DNA of 64,000 nt from Misgurnus anguillicaudatus (GCF_027580225.2 NC_073354.2:31516001-31580000), one strand, 5' to 3'; numbered from the stretch's first letter, positions 45,990 to 57,895 are shown. Numbers and translations are program-made. Notes: generated by a model not told the origin, from the letters alone.

Positions 45990-48350
45990 TTGACTTTGCT
46001 TCAGTGTGATCGGTTGTTGCGGACTAACATGTCTTTTTGCTTCGATGTGATTGGTCGGTTTCAGAGAAATTTCTTTTTACTTCAATGTGATTAGTTTGTT
46101 ATGAAGTGACGTGTCTTGTTACTTCAGTGTGATTGGGTGTTGCGGAGTGACATGTCTTTTTTTGCTTCAGTGCGATTGGTCGGTTGCAAAGTAACGTCTT
46201 TTTGATTCAGTGTGATTGGTTGTTGGGGAGTAATATGTCTTTTTGCTTCAGTGTGATTGGTCGGTTGTGGATTGATGTGTCTTTTTGCTTCACTGTGATT
46301 GGTCGGTTGCAGAGTAACGTCTTTTTATTTCAGTGTGATTGGTTGTTGCGGAGTAATATGTCTTTTTGCTTCAGTGTGATTGGTCGGTTGTGGATTGATG
46401 TGATTGGTTGTTGTGAAGTGTCATGCCTTTTTGCTTCATTGCGATTGGTCGATTGCAAAGTGACATGTCTTTTTGATTCTATGTGATTGATCATTTGCAG
46501 AGTAAAGTCTTTTTACTTCAGTGTGATTGGTTGTTGCGGAGTGACATGTCTTTTTTAGCTTTAGTGTGATTGGTCGGTTGCAAAGTAACGTCTTTTTGAT
46601 TCAGTGTGATTGGTTGTTGGGGAGTAATGTCTTTTTGCTTCAGTGTGATTGGTCGGTTGTGGATTGATGTGTCTTTTTGCTTCACTGTGATTGGTCGGTT
46701 GCAGATTAACGTTTTTTTATTCTGTGTGATTGGTTGTTGCGGAGTAATATGTCTTTTTGCTTCAGTGTGATTGGCCGGTTGTGGATTGATGTGTCTTTCT
46801 GCTTCACTGCAATTGGTCGATTGCAGAGTGACATGTCTTTTTGCTTCACTGTGATTGGTGGTTGCAAAGTGACATGTCTTTTTGATTCAAATGTGATTGA
46901 TCGGTTGCAGAGTAACGTCTTTTTACTTCAGTGTGATTGGTTGTTGCAGAGTGACATGTCTTTTTGCTTCACTGTGATTGGTGGTTGCAAAGTGACATGT
47001 CTTTTTGATTCAAATGTGATTGATCGGTTGCAGAGTAACGTCTTTTTACTTCAGTGTGATTGGTTGTTGCAGAGTGATATGTCTTTTTGCTTCAGTGTGA
47101 TTGGTCGATTGTGGATTGATGTGTCTTTTTGCTTCAGTGTGATTGGTCGGTTGCAAAGTAACAGGTCTTTTTGATCAATGTGATTGGTTGTTGCGGAGTG
47201 ATGTCTTTTTTTGCTTTTGTGTGATTGGTCGGTTGCAGAGTAACATCTTTTAACTTCAATTTGATTGGTTGTTGCAAAGTGACATGTCTTTTTGATTCAG
47301 TGTGTTTGCTTGTTGCAGAGTGATATGTTATTTTGCTTGAACGCGATTGGATGTTGCAAAGCAAAATGTCTTTATGATTCAGTGTGATTGGTTGTTGTGG
47401 TGTGACTGTCTTTTTGCGTCAATGTGATTGTCTTGTTACTTTAGTGTGATTGGTTGCTGCGGAGTGACATGTCTTTTTATGCTTTAGTGCAATTGGTCGG
47501 TTGCAGAGTAACGTCTTTTTGCGCCGCAGCTGGTCGATTGCAGAGTGACGTGTCTTTTTGATTCAGTGTGATTGGTTTTTGCAGAGTGATTATGATATTT
47601 TGCTTGAATGCGATTGGATGTTGCAAAGCAAAATGTCTTTATGATTCAGTGTGATTGGTTGTTGCGGAGTAACATGTTTTTTTGCTTCAATATGATTGTC
47701 TTGTTACTTTAGTGTGATTAGTTGCTGCGGAGTGACATGTCTTTTTATGCTTTAGTGCGATTTGTCGGTTGTAGAGTAACGTCTTTTGCTTCGCTGTGAT
47801 TGGTCGTTTGCAAAGTGACATGTCTTTTTGATTCAGTGTGATTGGTCGGTTGCAAGGTAACAGGTCTTTTTGATTAAATGTGATTGGTTGATTGTAGAGT
47901 AACATTTACTTCACTGTAATTGGGTTGTTGCAGAGTGATATGTCATTTTGCTTAAATGTGATTGGATGTTGGAAAGTGATGTGTCTTTTTGATTCAGTGT
48001 GATTGGTCGGTTGCAAAGTAAAATCTTTTTTTTTAGTGTGATGGATCTGTTGTGGACTAATATGTCTTTTTGCTTTGGTGCGAATGGTTCGGTTGCGGAG
48101 TGATCCTGCTGCTATTGTATGCTAATTTGATTGGTCGGTTGAGGAGTAGCGTCTTTTTACTTCAGTGTGATTGGTTGTGGCAGAGTCATATGTCCTTTTG
48201 CTTCAGTGCGATTGTATGTTGCAAAGCGACATATCTTTTTGCTAGTGTGATTGATCAGTCAATTTTTTTACATTAATGTGATTGGTTGTTGCGGGGTAAC
48301 ATGTCTTTTTTTAGAGTGACTGGTCGATTGCGGAGTGAGGCTGCTGCTAT
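45990..48350. repeat. Minisatellite, ~41-bp unit with 123-bp higher-order repeat, each unit carrying GTGATTGG
   Basis: About 2.36 kb of degenerate units of the type GTGTGATTGGTTGTTGCGGA + GTGACATGTCTTTTTGCTTCA. Thirteen unit cores fall in the first ~500 bp, so roughly 55 copies are estimated. Two variants alternate: GATTGGTTGTTGCGG and GATTGGTCGGTTGCA. Between 46848 and 47090 a three-unit block recurs with a 123-bp period (start points 46848 and 46971). Because 123 is a multiple of 3, open frames of up to 146 codons (46734-47174) survive by chance; they are not genes. ATTGG is the complement of a CCAAT box. Confidence 0.93.
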
Positions 48351-49208
48351 TGTATGCCACACCATGTTCGTCGTTCCCATGGTGACGTGTGACTCTTTTA
48401 GGCAGTGTTTCTCAAATATTCACTTCCGGGTAAAAGTAAACCAACCTGCCTAACCAGTATGTAAGTAGGTGTGGCTCTTTAGCTTTAACCAATGGTGATC
48501 CCTTTCATGGATGATGTATTATCCTGGTGGATCTAGTGATATTCTACATAAAACATTAGGAAATACCTCGTAGAGATTCTCTTTTGACATGGTATTTTTC
48601 TGGTAGGCTACCGAACAGCATATTATTAAAGTTACGAACCGTAAGAAATAAAAGTAACGTCAGCCTGGAGCTTGGGGGAGACCTGTCATGCAAAAAAATA
48701 ACACTGTGACACACTGTAGATAATACATCACATTCACTGTATTCACCATACAGAGACTCTAAATGACATTTAGCAGTGACGCAGTTTGGACTAGCGCTTG
48801 GTGCCGTCTCTTTAGTTTAAGTGATTCATCAAGCTGTGAGTTTGCATCGTAGCGGTAAGAATCCACAACGGCTCTTAGGAGGCAGACGTTTCCTTGCAGA
48901 CTAGATGATGTGCTTTTCAGATATCTGGTTTAAAATTTGTTGTTGTGTTGATGATAGCCAATGCCTTTTTCGTTTGTGATTCTCGTTGTTTGTTATTTCT
49001 TCAAGAGAGACAACCTCAGAAACGTAACTGTACAATATTGCTGATAATCATTCCATTGCACATAGTCTTGATTTTATTTTTCTTTAATATATATGCAATT
49101 AATTTTGTGGGAAATTGTTGTTTGGTTTTATTTCTTGGTTTTAATTGTACATAATTCATTCTGGCAAAATGTCAGCCATCATTTATATAAATCTTAATGA
49201 TCTTATGT

Positions 49209-49278
49209 AATAAATTATATTAAAGAGCAGAAAAGGTTTTTGATAAACTATATTTGTTACACTTCAATTGTGAATAAA
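49209..49278 (+). promoter_or_regulatory. man1a1: Candidate distal poly(A) signals (AATAAA at 49209-49214 and 49273-49278)
   Basis: Two AATAAA hexamers lie 64 bp apart in AT-rich unique sequence, about 4.6 kb after the stop. The surrounding 48900-49290 sequence, with U-rich runs, looks like a transcript end. A CT microsatellite follows at about 49314-49332. Confidence 0.45.
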
Positions 49279-49295
49279 ACAATCTTTTAATATAA

Positions 49296-50860
49296 CGCTG
49301 AGTTAAGCGTGTCTTCTCTCTCTCTCTCTCTGAAGTGTAATGGTCATCACTGGATTGCAACCACGATGAAGTAAGATAGACTCCAAATGTACAAAAGGTT
49401 TGTCTACCGCACGGGTATATTTGTATAGCCAAAAAAAAAAAATGTATGGGTCAAAATTAATGTTTTCTTATGCCAAAAATCATTAGGATTAATTAATTAT
49501 CCATTCCCCGCCAGCCATTTTTTGAAAAATTGGCCGTCAGCATTTTTTGTGATTTTCAAAAAAAATTCACAAAATACTTACCAGAAAAGTTCTTCTAAAA
49601 ATATATAAACATACAAATATATCAAATGAAAGAACAGAACCTCTGCTTTCAAACAAACAATAAACTTTTTTTGCAAAAAGCTGAAATAATTGCATTTTTG
49701 TAAAGGAATTTTGTTAGAGATCAGATTCAGAACGATTATCAAAACATACCTAGAGTTTACAATTAGTAAATAATGTTTTGGCTTCAGTTTTTTCATAAAT
49801 TAAGTAAGTGCATTCCATATCATCTAGTGGATAATCGCGGTATTGCAGATAAAAAAATTCTTCAGAAACACGTTTTTTATGCCAATGTTTTCTCCTAATT
49901 TATCAAAAATGTATTATTAGTAATATGTGTTGCTAAGGCCTGTGTGTAATATGTTTGGACAACTTTAAAAGTGATTTTTTTTTTGCACCCTCAGGTTCCA
50001 GATTTTTTAAATAGTTTTATCTCGAAACAAATATTGTCTTATCTTAACAAACATTCATCAAAGCTTATTTATTCAGGTTTCAGATGCTGTATAAATTTCA
50101 ATTTCCAAAAATGTACCCTTATTACTGGGTTTGTGACATTTGTAAATGAATGTGAATAAATTTGTACAGTGCTGTTGTCACTCCCAAAAATAACCATCAA
50201 ACTCTTTATGTATATAACAGGAGTAAGAATGTACATGTGGCATAGATGCACCGTTTCATTCTGGTTCCTCTGTTTGTCTGTCTGATTGAGTGTTGTGTGT
50301 TTACTGATTTTTTCTTAAGTGTCAGGATAACAAACACAGCAAACGTTTGTTTAAAAACACACAGAGACAGACAGACAGACAATAAAGAGACATCATTATA
50401 GTTACAGTAACATAAACTGATATTCTGCAGCTCTGAACTCCTTCATGCCAGTTGAATATTTTCTTTATTGCAGTTTGGGAAGTTTTGTTTACTGCTATAT
50501 TATATAGAGAAGTGGATATAAAGAAGCTATAATGGATTCCAAAATAGACCAAGATAATCGAAAATGTTTCAAAACACTGAATAAATAAAGAAGTGGACGA
50601 ATACGATGAGAGAAAATGTGCGTTATCAGTTTAAAAGCGAGAAAGTTAAAGAGAAATGGAAGACAGTAGCCTGAGGCTGTAGAAAGCCTGATATACAGTA
50701 GACAACAGTAAAAAAAAATAAAAAGGGAATAAAAAAGATGTAAGCATTTCTAACAATGTGCATTCCTCTCATCCAAACTTTAACCATTTGCTCAGTATTT
50801 TCATGGCAGAATAGCCATTAGTCTTAAAGACATCTTTATATGATATATTTATTACACAAT
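49296..50860. other. Downstream flank with a CT microsatellite and an interrupted MITE
   Basis: (CT)n lies at about 49314-49332. A relative of the 27125 MITE spans about 49392-50140 (ATGCCAAAAATCATTAGGAT, AAATAGTTTTATCTCGAAAC) and is split by a CCCCGCCAGC hairpin at about 49498-49860. In 50160-50860 nothing was recognised beyond a short CAGA/GACA run near 50363-50381. Confidence 0.65.
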
Positions 50861-51490
50861 GCTGGGTAAATATTGGACAGAACACACTGCTGGGTTAAAG
50901 GGACACTTCACTTTTTTTAAATATGCAAATTTTCCAGCTCCCCTAGAATTAAACATTTTATTTTTACTGTTTTGGAATCCATTCAGCTGATCTCCGGGTC
51001 TGGCGCTACCAATTTTAGCATAGCTTAGCATAATCCATTGAATCTGATTAGACCATTAGCATCACGCTAAAAAACAACCAAAGAGCATCAATATTTTCTA
51101 GGCAGATATGGCTAGGAACTATACTTTCATTCTGGCGTAATAATCAAGGACTTTGCTGTCGTAACATGGCTGCAGCAGGCGCAATGATATTACGTAGCGC
51201 CCGAAAATAGTCCCACGCTATTGAAAGATACTAAGGGGACTATTTTTCGGCTGCTGCGTTATATCATTGCGCCTGCTGCAGCCATGTTACAGCAGCAAAG
51301 TCATTGATTATTACGCCAGAATGAGAGTATAGTTCCTGGCCATATTGGCTAAAAAATCGCAACTTTTGATTTTCTGTTGATCTACGATGTAACTGCAGAA
51401 GAGTCAAGTTTTAAATGGGAAAAATATTGAAACGCTTTGGTTATGCTAATGGACTTATCAGCAATGTGTTCTGTCCAATATTTACCCAGC
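50861..51490. mobile_element. Hairpin element inserted between two arms of another inverted repeat
   Basis: The outer arms at 50861-50891 and 51460-51490 match over 31 bases with one mismatch (GCTGGGTAAATATTGGACAG and its complement). Inside, 50895-51459 is a second hairpin starting TTAAAGGGACACTTCAC. Its arms pair through CTGGCGTAATAATCAAGGAC/ATTGATTATTACGCCAG and CATGGCTGCAGCAGGCGCAA/TTGCGCCTGCTGCAGCCATG. Confidence 0.85.
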
Positions 51491-51604
51491 CTGGGTTAAT
51501 AACAACCCATCAGTTTTTGTAGCATATATGATGTTCATGTCAAAAAGACATTTGGGAATTTGAAAGCACTTTAATTGCAAGCTGCTTCACAAACTAAACA
51601 CACA

Positions 51605-52498
51605 TTAAAGGATTACTTCATTTTCTTAAAAAAATCCAGATAATTTACTCACCCCCATGTCATCCAAACTGTTGATGTCTTTCTTTGTTTAGTCGAGAAG
51701 AAATTATGTTTTTTGAGGCAAAGATTCCAGAATTTTTCTCATTTTAATGGATTTTAATGGACCCCAACACTTAAGAGTATTAATGCAGTTTAAAATTGCA
51801 GTTTCAAAGGACTCTAAATGATCCCAAGCAAGGCATAAGGGTCTTATCTAGCGAAGTGATTGTCATTTTTGACAAGAAAAAATAAAAATATGCACTTTTA
51901 AACCACAACTTCTCGTCTTCCTCTGGTCCTGTGACGCGCCAGCGCGACCTCAAGTAATACATCATCACGTCAAGAGGTCACGGAGAACGTATGCGAAACT
52001 ACGCCCCAGTGTTTACAAGTGTGGAGAAAGAGGACTTTTCTGACGTTGTTGTATGTGGAATGATACTAAATAATGTCTTCATGTCAGTTTTTTGTTAAAA
52101 TGGTCTGCAAATGTGCGTTTCATATATGTAACAAGTGACCTTTCCACGGCATTACGCAATTACGTGAGGTCGCGCTGGCACGTCACAGGACCAGAGATAG
52201 ATGAGAAGTTGTGGTTTAAAAGTGCATATTTTTTATTTTTCTTGTCAAAAATGACAATCGTTTCGCTAGATAAGACCCTTATGCCTCGTTTGAGATCATT
52301 TAAAGTTCTTTGAAACTGCAATTTTAAACTACATTAAAACTAATAAGTGTTGGGGTCCATTAAAATGAGAAAAATCCAGAATGTTTTCCTCAAAAAACAT
52401 AATTTCTTCTCGACTGAACAAAGAAAGACTGGATGACATGAAGGTAAGCAAATGATCTGGATTTTTTTTAAATGGACTAATCCTTTAAGTCTCCTATG
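51605..52498. mobile_element. TTAA-flanked palindromic element, ~890 bp
   Basis: The left end TTAAAGGATTACTTCATTTT faces GGACTAATCCTTTAA. Arms pair through AAGGCATAAGGGTCTTATCT/AGATAAGACCCTTATGCCTC and ATTGTCATTTTTGACAAG/CTTGTCAAAAATGACAAT. The loop has GTCACGGAGAACGTATGCG. Confidence 0.88.
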
Positions 52499-53320
52499 CT
52501 AATTATTTCTTATTTTAAGTGGTTAGTTTCAGTACTTCATTCTGATTGGTCAATATTTGTGGCTTATTTATGATATAACACAGCTATGGCCGCTGCACCT
52601 AACAATTATGTGTATTTTAAATATTGTGGTTTTATTTCATGAAAGTTGTGTTAAAACATGTTTTGCTCTAGTATTTGTATTGTGTGGTAACCGTTTTATA
52701 AAAGCAATAAGGTACTCGAGGCTAGTGCTGTAGTGATGAGGTCAAGGCTGAACAATATGAAAGATGCTATTTTTTGCGACTCAATATTTGGTTATTGGAA
52801 GAACCCAACCTGTTGGATTATAATTTTATACCGGGTTATTTTGGATACCAAGAGGTTTGTTCCTTTTTGACCCAACGCTGGGTTGAACATAACCCAGCAC
52901 TTTTTAGAGCCTCTTGCCTATCAACGCCCTTTAGCCGTGATTCATTCACAATTCAGTACATTACTGCTTACCTACATGCACATTAATGTATTTTATTATT
53001 GCCTTTTTGTGTGGGTGACTTTAGCTGTCGCTGGGCAAAAAACAAACAAACAAAGAACTCATCACGTGGGTACATCAAATTATAGCGACAGTTTATGTGA
53101 GCAGCCCGGGACCTGAGGTGAGAGCGATCAGGGTCACAGCTGCGTGCCAGCGCCGCATATTTACTGTACGCAAACAAACACAGGAAATGACAATCTAATG
53201 TTTCTTTCATTACATTTCTCACCTGCGGAGGATTCTGAATGGGAAGTATTGTTCTCGCCTTTGACACAGCAAGGACGAATGATACAGCACCACATGGTGT
53301 TGTTTCCTTTGCCATGTCTG

Positions 53321-53357
<37 letters not shown>

Positions 53358-53454
53358 TGTACTAAATGTACTTGTATGGACCTCCCATAGATTTTTGTTT
53401 TGTATCGTAGATTTTGTTTTTCATTTAGCGTCAGAAACTGTATGTGTTTTTACC
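52499..53454. other. Flank with a (CA)n microsatellite, no gene seen
   Basis: A (CA)n tract lies at about 53323-53354. An AACCCAGCAC/GCTGGGTT scrap lies near 52870-52905. Open frames over the CA tract are artefacts. Nothing else was recognised. Confidence 0.6.
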
Positions 53455-53606
53455 ATTAGCCCTTTCACATATGCAGTACTGGTAAATTGCAGTTAACAGG
53501 TCATGTGTGAACTGTGAACAGAACCTTTCCGTTAAATCAGTGCTGCCAATTTACCAGTAAGAGAGGTTGTAAGATTACCAGTAATTTACCGGTAAGCGCT
53601 ATGTGT

Positions 53607-54305
53607 GAACGAAAAATATACATTGGTCGAATCAGTGCCCAGAATCCAGCACTAAACAAAAGACAATTGAAAAAACCGTGTGGCATTCGCCTGCTAAAAG
53701 GATGGACGCTGGAAAAGCAGAAGGTGGATTTTTCAGATGAATCTTCTGTTGAATTACACCACAGTCGCCTCAAATATTGCAGGAGACCTACTGGAGCCCG
53801 CATGGATCCGAGATCCACCCAGAAAACAGTGAAGTTTGGTGGTGGAAAAAACATGGTCTATTACATCCAGTATGGGGGTGTGCGAGAGATCTACAGGGTG
53901 GAAGGCAACATCAATAGTCTAAAATACCAAGAAATCTTATTTACCTCTTATATTCCCAACCATAAAAGAGGCCAAATTCTGCAGCAGGATGGTGCTCCAT
54001 CGCATACTTACATCTCCACATGAAAGTTCCTCAAGGCGAAGATCAAGATGCTCCAGGATTGGCCAGTCCAGTCACCAGACATGAACATCATTGAGCATAT
54101 GTGGGGTAGGATGAAAGAGGAAGCATGGAAGACAAAACCAAAGATTATTGATGAAATCTGGGAGGCATGCAAGACTGCTTTCTTTGCTATTCCTGATGAC
54201 TTCATCAATACATTGTATGAATCCTTGCCAAACCGCATGGATGCAGTCCTTCAGGCTCATGGAAGTCATACAAGATATTTAATTTGGATCTCACAGCACC
54301 ACTAA
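53607..54305 (+). pseudogene. Tc1-type transposase relic (DD34E), one in-frame stop
   Basis: One frame reads KKPCGIRLLKGWTLEKQKVD, FSDES, VKFGGGKNMVYY, ILQQDGAPSHT, then a TGA stop at 54021-54023, then KFLKAKIKMLQDW, PVQSPDMNIIEHMW and ESLPNRMDAVLQAHG. FSDES carries the first Asp of the triad, QQDGAPSH the second, and IEHMW the Glu. There are 34 positions between the last two, counting the stop. The N-terminal HTH/paired-like domain (about a third of the usual ~340 residues) is missing. The open reading frame before 53607 belongs to the host repeat. Confidence 0.9.
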
Positions 54306-54580
54306 TTAATTTGCTGAAATATTTTTGTATTTGCAGTAAATTTGTTCAATTTCTGTATATGCGACAAAACTTTTGTCTTGCCAAAATTTGACCTCTCTGT
54401 CTTGATTAAATGATAAAAAAAATGTTAAACTAATTCATTTCAGTGCATTAAACATCATTTGGGAGGGTTGTAGCTTTTCATATGAGCTATTTCTAACACC
54501 AATTGATGAATTAAAAGTCAAGTTAATAGCAGGTGTTTCTACAAAATAGATAAGCGACAAGACTTTTGTCAGGGAGTGTA
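53607..54580 (+). mobile_element. Truncated Tc1/mariner element
   Basis: It contains the C-terminal two thirds of a Tc1-like transposase and a right end GCGACAAGACTTTTGTCAGG followed by GAGTGTA at 54580. The left terminal repeat and the DNA-binding N-terminus are not present. Confidence 0.85.
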
Positions 54581-55289
54581 GGTGTCCTAATCGGTGTTAT
54601 TTTGAGATGTCACAAATATGATCTGAAATGCATTTAACATACCATCTCGTATTACAAAAATGTGTAAACTTGTACTCATCTTTCATACAAAGTTGGTTTC
54701 AAATGTATTACAAGTGTTACCTAAATACATTTTTAAATGACATTTTAGCATATTTCATATTAATGTACTAAAGAACAAAAAAATGAGGCTATATTAAGTA
54801 CAGAATTAGTGCATGAAAATAGAGCACTTTAAGTAGATTAACTTTTAACTTGAGCTTACTGTACACATACAGTATTGCAGAACATTTAGTGATGATTATT
54901 TAATAAACTATTACATTAATTTCAGGAACCATCTAGTAGTTTTCTTAGTTTCACATAACTAAAGCTTCTTGTTGCAAAGCTGTTGGAGTTTTTGACTGAA
55001 TCAATAATTTAGCACGAATTTGGCTTTATTCCCCAATATTACCTATCATTGTCTTTGATCAAAGGCAATGATTTCGTCCAGGAATCCTAAAATGCTTTAA
55101 AAATGGGTTATATCTACCGCATTCATCAGATCTTGCTCATCCAACTTCCACTCCATTAAATCCATGCTAGTAACGAACGTGCTTGCAGCGGGATAATATC
55201 ATTTAACCAGAAACAACTTTTCATTTCTTTCTGATTGCCTTGTAGGATGCATTAATAGGTGGGTACGAGTTCATGAGGCGCTGCAAGAA

Positions 55290-55387
55290 AGGACAAGTGG
55301 ATGACATCAGAGTAACGCGAGAGCGATTTAAAAATCAGCCTCCTACGCAAGATTTCTCGCGATACTCTGATGTCATCTGCTTGTCAG
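55290..55387. repeat. Inverted repeat, ~35-bp arms
   Basis: GGACAAGTGGATGACATCAG and AGTAACGCGAGAGCGA face TCTCGCGATACTCTGATGTC and ATCTGCTTGTC. Boundaries of a larger element could not be set. Confidence 0.6.
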
Positions 55388-55870
55388 TTCTCGCGGTGCT
55401 GCGTAAAGTTGAGCACACTTAAAAAAACTCGAACTGTCCTGCGTATGCCTGCGCCTCGTCCATTAATTGTATATAGCAGGACAATTTATCTCTTACTTCT
55501 CAGCGTGAGAAATACAAGGTGTGGCCTGTGAGCGTGTGAACTGACTGAAATGCGTGAGACTTGAGAGCCCAGCCTGTATATTAAACATTTACTAAAACAA
55601 ATATTTATTTTAGGTATTGGGTACATTAAAACAGAACCCATCTCTAATTTTCAAATGCATACAATTATGTTAAATACAGTACAATTTTGACGCAAGATTA
55701 AAAACGTATGCTGAAAAAAGTCAGAACAGTCGCATTTCTTGATCAAAAAGGATGAGGTTATTTCATAAAAAAAACTATTTGTGGCCTTTGAGAATCGATT
55801 TTGAATCGACCACGTTAAAAAAAAACATCAACCGAAAATCTATTTTTTGCCCAGCCGTAGTATTTACTGG

Positions 55871-56188
55871 CAGGGCTCCAGACTGCCCCCAAATGGTGGC
55901 ATTTTGCCACCAAAATTTGAGTGTGTGCCACTGAATTTTACATCAAGTCGCACATGTGCGACAAGTAAATTTGACCTTTTTTTTGTGATGTGACACTGAA
56001 TTTGAAACAGCACATTGTACTTTCTGCATCTATCATCTAAGTATTTATTAGGAAATTTGTAGAAATGCGATTATTTGGTTAGCATGTTGTATTTACGGTG
56101 TGTGCTCCTAAATTTTTTGGTTGCGCCCCTAAAATTTTCAGTTGGGGGCCACTGTGCTCCTAGTGAAAAAAGTTAGTCTGGAGCCCTG
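55871..56188. mobile_element. MITE with CAGGGCTCCAGACT ends
   Basis: The left end CAGGGCTCCAGACTGCCCCC pairs with AGTCTGGAGCCCTG at the right. The ends look hAT-like, but the flanking 8-mers do not match, so no duplication is claimed. Confidence 0.7.
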
Positions 56189-56255
56189 ACTGATAAATTC
56201 ATTCTGGTAAGTTCATGGTGATTTACCGGAATTACTGTATGAAAGAGGCTAATGT

Positions 56256-57128
56256 CAGATGGGGAGTGTTTGAAAACAACACTCATTTTTCCCATTCTGT
56301 TTGGTGACACTACTGACCACCAAATCCCTACTTTGCAGACAGATATTTTATTTTAAGACGAAAGAAAATGCCTATATAATATTACCCTTTTAAGAAAGTA
56401 TTGTGAAACCGGTACACGCGATACAATCTGTCATCTAAAAGTCATTGATGTGCAGGTGCAAAATAAAGGTGGTTTGATTCGGTTTCATCTACTGTGTGAA
56501 GATAGAGCTTATTCCAGTATAATAATTCATCTTATACTGTTCATAATATAATTCTAAAGATAATACTTTACCATAGTGCAGCAGTTAGACTCATTAAAGG
56601 AGGTTTTATAAACCAAAGATTAACTTGCATGTGGCCTTATGGGAATGTAGCTCGGGTATGTAAATATGCCCAACTAAAAAGTTTTGCTATAATGCCATGA
56701 GCTCTTATAACTAGTTTATCTTCAAACTATGAAAGTATTTATACTGTCTAGGGACTGAATGATGGCATAAGCAAAAATAAAACCGAAAGATAAGAGACCT
56801 GACAGAGCGGCTGTGCTGGTAATCGATTATCAGCGGGAAGACGTCTGCTGTCTTTGACCTGCTGTGTGTTTCTCTGGACTGTGTTTATGAAGAGTCAGAC
56901 TGTAGGAGGAAACATCAGTCACCTTCTGATACTGACCGCCACTACACAGATCTCACTTTCAGATCATCTGTATTCACTGCAGTAAAAGCGTCTGAACTAA
57001 AGCCACATTAAAAACATCTTAGAAAAAGATAAAGAGGAAGTTAGTTATAAATGCATGATGTTTATGAAGATGCTCGATCATCCAATCAATGTGCTGAAAT
57101 TTGCTACAGAATGTTTACAGATCTGTCA

Positions 57129-57167
<39 letters not shown>

Positions 57168-57572
57168 TTGAGCATTTCTTTTCTATATTGCATTTGTGCT
57201 CTAGTACCAGGCCTACTTTTGTGTGTTGAAATGCATTTTTTTTTTTGACAAATAAAAAGGTTTTTTGCATTTCCCATTCATTATTAATAGGGGTCATTTT
57301 TACCCCCAAAGGTCTGTTTAAGTGAAAAAAATGTACACCTCCCTAGAACGACGAATCAAGCCCAGTTTTTTTATATTAATATTGACAGATCTGGGAAAGT
57401 CACAAAATCTTATTCCGCTGAAATGAAGGGAATCATGTTTTTAACTAAAGAAAAGTGGCTTGGGTGTAAGATTGACCCCAAGGGTCTTGTTAGGGTTAAC
57501 TCGGTAAATGTTAATATTTGCTCCAACAATGGGTTAAAACAACCCTGCATTTTGGGTTGAAGCAATCCAGTA
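56256..57572. other. Flank with a (GT)n microsatellite, no gene seen
   Basis: A (GT)n tract lies at about 57131-57168. The rest is AT-rich with no recognised gene or repeat boundary. Confidence 0.6.
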
Positions 57573-57574
57573 TA

Positions 57575-57780
57575 CACTGTAAAAAATAGCTGTAATTATG
57601 TAGCTGGTTGCCAGTAACTTACTGTAGAAGATAAAGACTGAAAATGTTTAATGTTTATTTCACTTTGAACAAACTATTGCCAGTAAATAACATAAATGTA
57701 AAATCTACAGTAAGTTACTGGCAGCTAGTTGCCAGTAATACTCAATAATACTGTAATTTCTACAGATTTTTTTTACAGTG
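57575..57780. mobile_element. MITE with CACTGTAAAAAA ends and TA flanks
   Basis: The left end CACTGTAAAAAATAGCTGTA faces ATTTTTTTTACAGTG. Arms pair through GTTGCCAGTAACTTACTGTA/TACAGTAAGTTACTGGCA. TA precedes the left end. Confidence 0.8.
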
Positions 57781-57895
57781 CAGCTAAGTGGTTTGTCTCA
57801 ACGCTGGGTCAAGCATCGTTAGAGGGTATACTTGCGAGTTTATTTCTGAATAATGTTTTGTTTCCATACAGGTAAATACATCAAAACTAGTGGTA

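Larger units (their letters stand above)
44576..49295 (+). other. man1a1: Probable man1a1 3' untranslated region, extent uncertain
   Basis: The sequence after the stop is largely unique to about 45950. It then enters a long minisatellite (45990-48350) and returns to unique, AT-rich sequence with two AATAAA signals near 49209 and 49273. The short open frames in it (for example 44641-44901) show no resemblance to proteins. Whether transcripts end near 45930 or 49300 cannot be decided without RNA data. Confidence 0.5.
53455..56255. mobile_element. GTAAATTACCGG-rich element split by a Tc1 relic and further insertions
   Basis: The left part (53455-53606) has CCTTTCACATATGCAGTACT and AGTAATTTACCGGTAAGCGC. 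The right part (56193-56255) has GGTGATTTACCGGAATTACT and ATGAAAGAGGCTAAT, which look like the matching inverted end. The interval holds the Tc1 relic, an inverted pair near 55290-55387 and an element at 55871-56188. In 54590-55230 nothing was recognised. Confidence 0.45.

Noticed and set aside
46184..47174. Two + strand open frames of 100 and 146 codons
   Set aside because: Both lie wholly inside the minisatellite and are explained by its 123-bp period.
45990..48350. CRISPR-like direct repeats
   Set aside because: Units are contiguous, degenerate and lack unique spacers, and the genome is eukaryotic.
52983..53365. Open frames on both strands over the (CA)n tract
   Set aside because: Poly-Cys/Val and poly-His/Thr translations come from the microsatellite.
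53514..53606. Treating the whole frame from 53514 as transposase
   Set aside because: The first ~30 codons translate the GTAAATTACCGG repeat; similarity to Tc1 transposases begins only after about 53620.
55863..56196. An 8-bp target duplication for the CAGGGCTCCAGACT element
   Set aside because: The flanks TTTACTGG and ACTGATAA do not match.
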